From positions 1 to 14,679 of the forward strand of contig JAAMXP010002036.1 of NCBI GenBank assembly GCA_019693395.1: DNA of 14,679 nt. The letters are read 5' to 3'. The translations under genes were made by a program, and so were the position numbers. The notes under the pieces are model-generated. The model searched no databases. It saw only the letters and a list, made by a program, of their open reading frames with translations, and was not told the origin of the DNA. Within the stretch, counting starts at the first letter, position 1. Each line of letters opens with the position of its first letter. Below, in pieces: positions 1 to 8,196 of this stretch. This DNA comes from Ettlia oleoabundans. Lineage: Eukaryota; Chlorophyta; Chlorophyceae; Chlamydomonadales.

Positions 1-566
1 TGCCGTCGGTTGATGCACCATCATTGGGCACATTCTGCTCTGCAATCGGTTCAGCCTAAATCGTAAAAACGCGGAATTGCGAACAATATCGCTAGGGTGG
101 CTCGCCATTAATCTGTGGCACGAGTGGAATTGGTTCCTGCGCCACCGTGCTCATGGTGCCAATCGGCGACGAGCTACGAAATGGAGCAAAAGAAGCGGCT
201 GCAATGACGCGTCCGCTGGCTGCCAGCGTTGTTGTAGAAAGTGAAACCCCCGCCCGGGCCCAGGGCACCTGGTTGCAACGTGCCACAACCACCACAGGGC
301 TGCTGGCCGCCAAGTGTCATGCGTCCCCGCTGTGACTTACTATTGACCTCATCTTAGTGCCTTTAAAGAAAATGCCCGTCGACTTTGTCTCAGAGGACCA
401 CCACCCGGCAAGAAATAACGATTCCGGCACGATATAATAACCTCCGGTATTTGTGACACAGTTTGAAAACCTTATTTTCGGCGCGATTGGGGCTCTCGGC
501 GACCTCCGGCGCACGACTGGCCGGGCGGCAAAGGCTGTAGTTGCAGTCTTTCAGCGGAGATGTCAA

Positions 567-644
567 GGGGAGGAACCAGTTTGTGCCACCCTTTCTTGTC
601 GTGGAAATTTCCGTGCGCGGTTTTTGGTATTGACAGGTAAATCA
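567..644 (-). repeat. Dispersed KKGW-type motif, copy 1
   Basis: Read on the minus strand, this segment contains AAGAAAGGGTGGC, followed a few bases later by CTGGTT. It is preceded by an ACCAAAA-containing stretch that also aligns with the copy at 5640-5722. A third, shorter copy lies at 12283-12308. In one frame all three read as lysine-lysine-glycine-tryptophan, but the nucleotides match as well as the amino acids. A repeat is therefore as likely as a protein motif. Confidence 0.5.
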
Positions 645-758
645 TGCGTCCCAAGCATGCAGTGGCCGGCGGAGGCCACCTTGGTCCTGCCAGCGCCTTG
701 CTGCTGCTGCCGCTTGCCAGGTGGAGCCTGCCCCCTGCCCCCTGAAATGCCCACTGCA

Positions 759-771
759 CCGGACGGTCCGG
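759..771. repeat. Perfect palindrome CCGGAC-G-GTCCGG
   Basis: Two 6-base arms flank a single central G. It lies about 115 bases 5' of dispersed-motif copy 1 when that copy is read in its own (minus) orientation. The other two copies also have a hairpin on that side. Confidence 0.6.
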
Positions 772-1340
772 ATTGACGACATTCGAACGCAAAAAGCTTA
801 CGGTTAAGAGAGACCCATCACGCGTCACAGCTCATCGAGAGCAGCATCTATGTGCCACCTTGGCAGCCTGGACATGCTAAATTGGGTTCCGGCAGTAACA
901 CCAGTTCTTTATGTAAGTGTAAGTAATGTACTCAACAGAGTGATTACAAACACGTTTCAGCATGAGCAGCAGCGCAGCCAAGCCGTGGTAATCACGCCAG
1001 GTCTATCCACTTTCCCAACCGCCACTGTTTCACTTCCTACCGCGTTGACCACTGTGGCAGTTTGTCAAAAGTTACAAGTGGTTGTGTGCGGCAGGAATTC
1101 AAGGCCGAGTCCAGTACGACTGAGTCGGTGAATGTATCCAAACCATGCACAGATGTTCAGCGATGTATCACAACTTTCGACGCAGCCTCCACCAATTCCT
1201 TTGTACATCATTGCAAGCGTCAATGGCACCAGGCAAGTCTGCGTCCCACTCGTCCTGCAGTTGCACTACAACAACAAAGAACATGCCACGCATACCGTGA
1301 GCAGCAAGTTCAGATAAGTGTCAAGTCTTGGCAGCACCTG

Positions 1341-1836
1341 CTACACAGCAACGTCAACACGAGCGATTGCTTTCACACCATAATGCGATAACGCATCAGG
1401 CTGACCGTTTATCCCAGTCATCATGGCGGCCAGCAAGCTTTCGAAACAAATGGAGGAGTCCAGGGGTCGTGCTTCACCAGGCATGTGTTTCCGTTTGGCA
1501 CCTGCTGCAAGAAGAGCTTGGCGACAAGCATGCTGTTGTTCTGCATGCTCACAAAAGCGCAAGGTCTCCAGCACTGTCAAGCAGTTCACATCGGGTGCTT
1601 CTGTATTGGCACCAGCAGCAAGCAGCGCATTCACACAATCCACATGCCCGCAAACTGCTGCGCAATGCAGTGGTGCCCAGAAGTCATGATTGTTAGCTAT
1701 GTCCAGGCTAGCCCCAGCTTCAATTAATGCCTCTACACATGCTGCATGCCCTGCCTCCGCCGCCTTGTGCAGTGGCGTGTTGCCCTCAGCATCAACGGTT
1801 TTAACATCCACGCGGCCGGAAGTTGTCCCAGCCTGG
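1341..1836 (-). CDS. Ankyrin-repeat protein, C-terminal coding exon
   Basis: About 165 codons end in TAG at 1343-1341. Near the start there is a clear ankyrin repeat (GNTPLHKAAEAGH, then LIEAGASLDIAN). A second follows (APLHCAAVCGHVDCVNALL, then AAGANTEAPD), and then a degenerate third ending LLAAGA. A tail of about 50 residues without recognisable domains closes the protein. Ankyrin repeats form a protein-binding scaffold, so the fold can be named but not the partner or pathway. No in-frame ATG opens the exon. A CTGCAG 3' splice site at 1842-1837 (minus) fits as its 5' edge, leaving split phase 2. The N-terminus therefore lies in one or more upstream exons to the right. The repeat family call is firm; the exact gene structure is not. 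Confidence 0.85.
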
Positions 1837-1951
1837 CTGCAGAGTGAATGGATGAGCTGCTGTCTTGTGGTGTTGCGCGGTCTTCCTGGCCGTCACCTGC
1901 TGCATGCCCCGTGAGCGACAGGCTGTCTGCATGTGTGTGGGGAGGGCTGAC

Positions 1952-2121
1952 CTGTTGAAGTATGATCGCCTGCAGCAGGGTGAACCACCGCCACTGCCGC
2001 TACCAAAGGTGCAGCTGCTGCTCGTCGCCCCTTGTTCCGCTAAAAGTAAGCAGCATTGTGTTGGGCCGTAGCTGCCTTGCGTTTCTCTGCGACGCTGCGC
2101 CTGCCGTATGGTCCCATTTGT
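1952..2121 (-). CDS. Candidate upstream exon of the ankyrin gene
   Basis: An open frame ends at an AACAG|GTCAGC donor (exon edge 1952) in phase 2, exactly the phase needed by the exon at 1836. The joined codon becomes AGC and the intron is 115 bp. A CTTGCAG acceptor at its right edge gives 2121. The peptide contains CCLLLAEQGA, which resembles the second helix of an ankyrin repeat, followed by a Gly/Ser-rich run. No initiator ATG was found, so more exons, or a different structure, are possible. Support is phase compatibility and weak resemblance only. Confidence 0.35.
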
Positions 2122-2175
2122 CTGCAAGCCAGGGTGCAGCACTTTCAATGACTCACGCAGCAGTGTATCTTTCAA

Positions 2176-2560
2176 TTACACTGTAGAGACAGAGTGGAGG
2201 AGCGGCGCGATGCGCACAAAGCGCCACGCAGGAAGCCACGGGGGAGGCTGCGACGACGGCGAGGAAACGCAGTTCCGGAGCCAACACACCAAACTTCCGC
2301 ACCACGCCAACAGTACTAGCGCTGCGGAGCCGCACAGCGTGCAGCGGTCGCAACGAAATCCTCGAATCTTAAGAACCCCATACTCTTAGTCGCCCGCGAG
2401 GCGCTTGTTCTGCCCGGATTCAGACTCTTAACGTCCTTCCAAGCATTTCGGTACCACTCCCGCAGTCTAAAGTTGCTAAATTAGACCTCGGGTATGTGGT
2501 GGGGTGAAAAGGGTGGCACAGCTTATTTATGCTCACCAAGCTGCACCCGTCTTTAGATTG
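2176..2560. other. Intergenic region between ankyrin gene and DCP1
   Basis: This probably holds the 5' ends of two divergently transcribed genes, the ankyrin gene on the minus strand and DCP1 on the plus strand. A minus-strand frame rich in Val, Ala and Arg runs from about 2353 to 2153, but it opens with TTG rather than ATG and matches nothing I recognise. At 2507-2520 there is AAAAGGGTGGCAC, a weak partial match to the dispersed motif. No TATA box or other defined promoter element stands out. Confidence 0.4.
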
Positions 2561-2568
2561 CACTGTCC

Positions 2569-2679
2569 GGTCCGAATAAGGACCAGCACAATAAGGCAAC
2601 CGTCGTCAGGTTGCACCGTCCGCCTTTGGGCGGGACAGCACGGCGTTTGTGGTGTCCCTTCCTCCCGCCTTCTGGCGGG
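2569..2679 (+). repeat. Four consecutive GC-rich stem-loops upstream of DCP1
   Basis: Four short inverted repeats follow one another. GGTCC/GGACC lies at 2569-2584 with a 6-base loop. GCAACC/GGTTGC lies at 2596-2614 with a 7-base loop. CCGCC/GGCGG lies at 2620-2633 with a 4-base loop. CCCGCC/GGCGGG lies at 2664-2679 with a 4-base loop. The last two resemble each other and may be a duplication. They lie about 160-270 bases before the DCP1 start codon, so they are in its promoter or 5' untranslated region. Any function is unknown. Confidence 0.55.
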
Positions 2680-2840
2680 GCAGTACAGACCTGTGTTGTG
2701 CTTATTACCCGCAACCCCCCACCCTACCCATTCACCCATTCACCCACCCACACGCACACACGGTAGTGCGGAAGAGGGCAGCTCTCACCCTTTGCTCACA
2801 TACCCAAACTTCGGTGCCCCTTGCTATTTCGGCCTACGCA

Positions 2841-5090
2841 ATGGCCATGCATTCCGTTGCTAAGGTGCCGGTCATTGATCAGCGCGCAGCAGAGCAGATG
2901 AACCTCAGCGTCTTAAAGCGCATGGACCCGCAAGTTGAAGAGGTGCGGCTGAACTCGAGCACCGCATTTTATTTGTTGTAAAGTTTTGTCGCAAAAGCAT
3001 GCCGTCCGCGCAATGTCCGGCTCCCTTGGGTGTTCCGCTCAAGGTGCTGTCTTCTGTGATTGTAGCTGCTGGCTACAGCGGGTCATGTTGCCCTGTACGA
3101 CTTCGACACCTACAACAAACGCTGGGTATGAGTCCTTGTTCTGGAGGCGGGCAGCTGTTGCCTGCTCGCTCGCGCACACAACGCAAGCACGCACCACCCC
3201 CACCCAGCAGTTGTTGTGAGCGGAAATATTCGCATGCTGCATATTTGGGGACCCGCTTCACCTGGTTTCCGTCTATTCACTTGCCTTACTTATTAACCTG
3301 CTTCGTTGCTTCGTCCAGAGCCGCAAGGACGTAGAGGGCTCGCTCTTCCTTGTGAAGCGGCGTTCACAGCCGCGATTCCAGTTTGTTATCCTTAACAAGA
3401 AGAGCGCAGGCAATAAAAGTTTAAAGGCGTGGTACTGTGCAGTGCAGCCCATTTTGCGCACAGACCAAGGTTACAGCGTGGTACTTTGCAAAGCCATGCA
3501 GGAAGCGTGCCTGTGTTGCACTGGTACATTTGTACATAAGCATTTGCTTAATGCCCAGGTCCTTGGGTGGCAGGCAGGTATGCTAGTCGTATGAGCGCTC
3601 TGAATGTCTTCTGCAGTAGCTACCGATACTTTTGTGGAGGATGTGCACGGAGGATTTCAATGCGAGGTGCAGAAACCCTATGTGCTGTATCGCAACAAGA
3701 CGAACAAGGTATGCTGTCGGGAGTGTGGGCTGAGCTGCGCATCGTACCAAGGCAGGGCAGCAGTGCCTAAATGTGACTTTACCATGTTGAGTCCTACTTC
3801 ATGACGTGCTTGCAGGTGGTGGGGATATGGTTCTACAATGATGCCGACTGTGAACGCATATCAGTGCTGCTGCAGCGCATTTCCGGCACGTTTGGTGTTC
3901 CGTCGACAGCAGCAGCAGGCAATGTGGTAGGAAAATTCCCATATGGGCGTAATTGAAGTACGCTTGTGTGCGTGGGTCGGTGGCAGATGTGTTTCTGCAG
4001 TTTTGGGGGCGGGCTCAAACCTCATTCACCACCAACTGCCCTAACGTCATGTTGTTCAAGGCCTCCACCAATGACTGCATCGGTGTGTACACCATCAGTG
4101 AATTTTGATGGGTTTGCTTGTGGTTCGACCTTACTGCAACAGTTGGCATTTGTCAATCATGCACATCCCATTCTGGCATTTCACTTTACTATTTGAGTTG
4201 CAGATTGTGCCTGGGGTTTCAAAGTACGATGTGGAAACAGCAACGGTCAATGACTACTTAGTTGTCAGCAACAGCAATGACAGCATGGATGAATGCTTTT
4301 GGGACCGCGGTGCGGTTGTGACCAGTGCTTCACTCGGCAACTGCCAACAGGAAAACCTGAATCAGCAGGATCTGCAACCTTTCAACCTGAATCAGCCAGG
4401 TGTTGCCGTCTCAGTTGCTGCTGCTTGCCCTGGTGAGGTTGCAACACGCGGACACCGGCCAGGGACCAATTCAGGCACCACACCAGCAGGCGGCAACAGC
4501 AACACTTTGGCCCGCCTTTTTTCCAACATGAAACTTGAAACAGCTCAAGGCGTTACGCAAATGCAAAGACCAATGATGGCAGCAGTTGTGTCAGCAAGTT
4601 CGTCAGATGCAGCACCTGTGCCATTGCTCACTCCTCAGCTGCTACAGCAAGAGGCTGCAACATTTGCTGCCAATCTATGTGGCGACTCTGCTCCAGGCAG
4701 TCTGTTGTTGCAAGGCCTGCAAAGGGGCAACCATCAACATTCACAAAAAACGGCAGTGGCAAAACCAGGTCTTTCTGAAGTTGATATAAAAGGCAAGTGC
4801 AACCATATATCGTCTCCAGCCATAATAGGGTCTTGCGTAATATGGCCCCTGCAAGCAATGTTACACGCCTTCATGTTACACGCCTTGGTGGAAGCGTTGT
4901 AGACCATTTGCCTATGGGTCACGCACACTATTGTTATTGTTGGCCCACATATTTGTGTGCAGAAACTGCTAACAGCGCTTTGCGGCTTAAGATTGCTGAC
5001 CTTCTGACATCATTGGCAGCCAACGATGTGTTTTGCAACTCGCTGGTTCTTGAGCTGAAGAAGGCAGGTTTGCTGGAGACTACTAATTAG
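2841..5090 (+). CDS. DCP1: mRNA-decapping enzyme subunit 1 (DCP1), 7 exons
   Basis: DCP1 activates the DCP2 cap hydrolase in cytoplasmic 5'-3' mRNA decay (P-bodies). Modelled exons: 2841-2942, 3066-3125, 3319-3418, 3617-3708, 3816-3926, 4204-4792 and 4963-5090, giving about 393 residues. Exons 1-5 encode an EVH1 domain with plant-like blocks: MNLSVLKRMDP, GHVALYDFD, SRKDVEGSLFLVKRRSQPRF, PYVLYRN and VVGIWFYNDADCERI. Exon 6 encodes a Gln/Asn/Ala/Ser-rich, probably disordered linker containing TLARLFSNM and LLTPQLLQQE. Exon 7 ends in a helix (LRLKIADLLTSLAANDVF, then LELKKAGLL) that matches the DCP1 C-terminal trimerization domain. The ATG at 2841 is the first in frame. Exon 3's 3' edge is the least certain: GTTTAA at 3419 or a GC donor at 3410 both fit. 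Intron 6 is best read as GC-AG. An additional exon within 3927-4203 cannot be excluded. Confidence 0.93.
4793..4962 (+). other. DCP1 intron 6, probable GC-AG intron
   Basis: The exon 7 acceptor (TGTGTGCAG, exon from 4963) requires a split codon in phase 1. The GT at 4797 would leave phase 2 and break the frame. The donor AAAG|GCAAGT at 4793 gives phase 1 and matches the standard consensus for GC-AG introns. An alternative GT donor at 4769 (CCAG|GTCTTT) is also phase 1 but a poorer match, and would remove eight residues. Confidence 0.6.
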
Positions 5091-5490
5091 GTACACAGGA
5101 ATAAACGTATTGAGGCACAGCACTGCTTGGAATTGGTGGTTCGCATGCCTTGCAACACTTTATTAAACGCTGCATTACAAGTTGCAATTTGGTAGGGCAG
5201 TGGCCACCTGGACGTTTTCAAAATGCCTGCCATCTTCCACAACGGTAAAGTTGTTTGTAAGTAAGTCTAATGCTCCCATCGGGATATCCAAGACATAAAA
5301 CACACCGGTGTTGAATTCGTGCCTTTGTGGACATTGCACCGCTGCACTGATAAGGGGTACCCCAAAAAGTCTTAAGCAAGCCGAGCTGGCACTAGCGCTA
5401 GTGTGTGTGTGTGAATTAAGAAATTGCTTGGGGATTGCAGCACGTCGGCATATGATCACGAAGTGACGGCACGCGTGCGTGGCACTCTGG
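5091..5490. other. DCP1 3' region and unassigned sequence
   Basis: AATAAA occurs at 5100-5105, just after the DCP1 stop, and a TGTAA, the usual polyadenylation signal of many green algae, near 5256. Which is used cannot be told. On the minus strand an open frame from about 5345 to 5175 (containing EFNTGVFYVLDIPMG and LTNNFTVVEDG) reads like protein and ends near 5175, convergent with DCP1. I do not recognise it and could not extend it through convincing exons. A perfect palindrome, CACTAGCGCTAGTG, lies at 5390-5403 beside a short GT run. Confidence 0.4.
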
Positions 5491-5536
5491 TGCAGGCCAT
5501 TACGGCACTGGCACTCTGATGCCGTGATGGCCTGCA
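5491..5536. repeat. 46-base inverted repeat (17-bp arms)
   Basis: The left arm TGCAGGCCATTACGGCA (5491-5507) pairs with the right arm TGCCGTGATGGCCTGCA (5520-5536) at 16 of 17 positions around a 12-base loop. It is the longest hairpin I found in the window. It lies about 155 bases 5' of dispersed-motif copy 2. It could be a transposon relic or a structured RNA; nothing decides between them. Confidence 0.75.
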
Positions 5537-5639
5537 TGGTCGATTCCATTTGTATTCAGCTCGTTGATAGCATCATCAATTGTCTGCACTGGACGCAGTC
5601 CGGGTGTCTGCCTTGGGATTGCCAGCCACCGCCTTATGG

Positions 5640-5722
5640 TTGACCTTTCATTACCAAAACCACGCAGCACCTGCGCACGGATAATCGACGACAAGAAAGG
5701 GTGGCAAACCTGGTTACACCCC
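5640..5722 (+). repeat. Dispersed KKGW-type motif, copy 2
   Basis: On the plus strand GACAAGAAAGGGTGGC begins at 5690 and is followed by CTGGTT and a C-rich end. The 50 bases before it (around 5640-5690) also align with copy 1, with small gaps. One reading frame gives LSLPKP and DKKGW here, against LSIPKT and DKKGW in copy 1. No complete gene could be built around it. Confidence 0.5.
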
Positions 5723-6480
5723 GTTATACAAGAGTCTGAGATAATTGTCAACTGTGTCAGCTCCGTCCGGCGCGTTCGAAAGCTGGCAACGTTTGCAACT
5801 GCAGAAAACTCGGCCCGGGGTAACAGAAGATATGGATCGCATACCGTGTCCCTGATGATGACTCTTTTTTGGCGCAGTTTGGCTCAACAGATCCCCGTTA
5901 CGCGAAAGTTGGGGATTTGGTGGAGAATGGCGATGGCAAGCATTAGTAGATCTGGGCGAATTTGCACACTTGTTCCCCAGCCAAATTGGATTTGCACACA
6001 TTCAATTTGCAATATTACTAAAATGTGGAGGTGGACCGTCCATAAAATGTGTAAATGGACCGTACACACATCAGAAATTGACACTACCCACATTAGCTAG
6101 GTGCTTATTTGTGTGCAAAGAAGATGTGTGTTCTAATGGGTGCAAAATTGCTCAATACCAGTTTATTGTACAAGTATGTCTGTGAATCTTCAATAAGACT
6201 CACCTTCCACACACATTTATTTGTATTGTGTGCAAGCTTCATTACACGTGATTCTGCCCCACGATTAGATAAAGGGGGCATTAGCAACAGCACACACAAC
6301 AGCACTACCAGTAATGGTGGGTAAATGCATGGCAATTTAGGGGACATTATCATGAACCAGCATATGCACACAACACAGCATCAACCAAGCACTTGTTGCA
6401 AATCTTGCAGAGAACAAAGGAAATACGAGTAGAACAACATGGTAAACAACGGTGATTCACCGAGGGAACTGTGTCACACA
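5723..6480. other. AT-richer region without recognisable gene; short tandem repeat
   Basis: No protein family is recognisable on either strand. A 24-bp unit is tandemly duplicated at 6019-6042 and 6043-6066 (20 of 24 positions identical, beginning TAAAATGTG and containing GGACCGT). TTTGCACAC occurs twice near 5962 and 5992, and its complement GTGTGCAA twice near 6113 and 6229, forming a loose inverted arrangement. Base composition is noticeably more AT-rich than in the flanking genes. Confidence 0.4.
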
Positions 6481-7440
6481 GCGCTGCCTGCTGGCCTCAC
6501 CAACCATCAACGGCGGAGCGGCTTAGTGCTATGCGGTATGGGCACCTTGTTCATGAATTGAGGAAGCCGCCATAGGAGTGGAGCGGGGCAAGTGTCCCAG
6601 GCAGCAGGCCATTGACGAACTGCAGCAATGATGAACAAACATGAGCCAGTTGGAGGAGGGGAAGGGTGTTTGGGGAGGCACATGGGAACTTGCCCTGCTT
6701 GCCGCTATGGGCTGTACGCAGCACAATCTTTTCCACCCACTTCTTTTGCCATAGTCTTTGCCCGGCTACTTGCAAAGGGAGGCTGCAGCTGGCAAATCCC
6801 CATGTGCTCCCGCGAGAGCACACCACGCAGTAATAGCCTGCTGGCACCCTAAATCTGCAATTCCGCCCTACATGTCTGTGGACCGGCCAACAGAAACTTG
6901 CGACACACCACCGGCCACTCTTGAGCCCGATCAGCTACCTGAAACGCAGCCAACACGTCTGCACCAAGGGGCTGCGACCGCTGCCGAAGCAGCGACCGCC
7001 GCTGCCGTAGCCTTCTCGCAGCCCGTTCCATCTACTTGGGTGTTCTTACATCCTCCTGCACTAGTTGCAACGGGAGGCTGCCGCTGCCTGGTCCTCATGG
7101 GCTCCTGCACAGTGCCCATCTCGCGCTGCCTGCCGTTATGGGCTGCCTGCCGCACATGGCCCTGCACCAAATTTTGCGCCGTATCTTCTGCGCAGCCGTT
7201 CTGGCCAACCGCGGAGTGCTCCTGCTGAAGCACACACAGCGGTGGCCGCCTTGGTGGCCCCGAAACTTCCCGCTTCCGCGCGAGAGCCTCCCATCGAGCC
7301 GTCCGGCGCGACTTACGACACGCCACCCGCTACACATTTCGCATTCCAATTCCTGACTTACCCCGGGCAAAAGCTTTTTCGTTTCCAACCGCTTGCGAAC
7401 CTTCTTAGCTTTAGACGCGCCGGGCGGCGCGGCCGCGGCT
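6481..7440 (+). pseudogene. Possible decayed coding duplication, family unknown
   Basis: Two segments resemble each other. At 6689-6724 one plus-strand frame reads LALLAAMGCTQH and meets a stop soon after. At 7120-7155 the matching frame reads LALPAVMGCLPH and continues open for about 30 more codons. Phrases such as GAGGCTGC and GACACxCCACC also recur in both halves, in a similar but not collinear order. This suggests an old, broken duplication. Open frames on the opposite strand (for example 7095-7667) are shadows of high GC content. I cannot name the protein, and a non-coding repeat would also explain the pattern. Confidence 0.3.
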
Positions 7441-8196
7441 GAAAAATAGTCTCGGGCCCTTGTATGAAGGGGTGGAAAGCTACTGTACTGTGTTCGTGGC
7501 GCATGTCCTAAATGTCCACATTCTGTCCACATTTCTAGCATTTTTATCCGGCAACACCCGTGTCCGATAACCCCACCCCTCCCACTCTGCAGTGCTCCCA
7601 TCGGGTCAGCCTGCACTCCGCCGCCAACTGTCCTTCCCCGCTCAACTCGCCGCCCTCTGCACCTCACCTATTTCCCAAGGTGATTGCAGCTACTGACCTT
7701 GCCGTCTTTATTGCGCTGCCCATCGACCACACTCGCCGTTTACTGCCTGAGGTAGTGCAGGCCACTTCGAGCGACAGCGCGATTATAAAACACGTCCGTT
7801 AAGTTAGTGTTGATATTATTGCACTCTGTCTTATTCAGATGCCCTATTTAGATGCCCTTAAAATTTGCTAGTTACGATTGATAGACTTGGGGGCAGGGCA
7901 GGCAGCCAATTACTGCATACACCACCTGGGAGCTTTTGCCTCGTTTGTTTGTGCCCCTGGTGCCGCCTTTCATGTACTCGTCCACGATGAGAGGTGGCAG
8001 ACAAAACCCACTAAGGGCATCAATCCCAGCGCAGGCTTTACTTCTACAAGGGGCTTTAGCCATCAATCCCAGCACGCCATTCAACACATTGCAATCTGTT
8101 GGCAGTTGGCTATACCTGCCCCTCCCCCAGCAACAACACAGGCATTGATGCATTCACGTAAGATTGGGGCAGTATGTCATATCAGGTGCAACAGCC
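7441..8196. other. Intergenic region and ChlM 3' untranslated region
   Basis: No gene is recognised. The right part is downstream of the minus-strand ChlM stop codon (8199-8197) and should contain its 3' untranslated region. I could not identify a convincing polyadenylation signal. A 13-base direct repeat CATCAATCCCAGC occurs at 8018-8030 and 8061-8073. Confidence 0.4.

Larger units (their letters stand above)
1..1340. other. No recognisable gene; intergenic, with one dispersed repeat copy
   Basis: I see no reading frame here that resembles a known protein family. The open frames are short, overlap one another on both strands, and often lack an ATG. The stretch contains one copy of a dispersed motif (567-644) and a perfect 13-bp palindrome (759-771), listed separately. 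The part closest to 1340 probably includes the 3' untranslated region of the minus-strand ankyrin gene. Its end cannot be fixed from the sequence. Confidence 0.5.

Noticed and set aside
472..828. 118-codon minus-strand open frame covering repeat copy 1
   Set aside because: The similarity to 5640-5722 is at DNA level and confined to about 80 bases. The rest is unrelated, so a gene is not supported.
5564..6100. 178-codon plus-strand open frame
   Set aside because: Its later half is built from low-complexity AT-rich sequence and the 24-bp tandem repeat, and no family is recognisable. Only the short DKKGW part recurs, and that is better described as a repeat.
7095..7667. 190-codon minus-strand open frame
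   Set aside because: Arg/Gly/Ala-rich content typical of the antisense of a GC-rich region, with no recognisable domain. It lies opposite the possible decayed duplication.
8018..8073. 13-base direct repeat CATCAATCCCAGC, considered as a CRISPR-like or array feature
   Set aside because: Only two copies with 30 bases between them, no further units, and a eukaryotic context.
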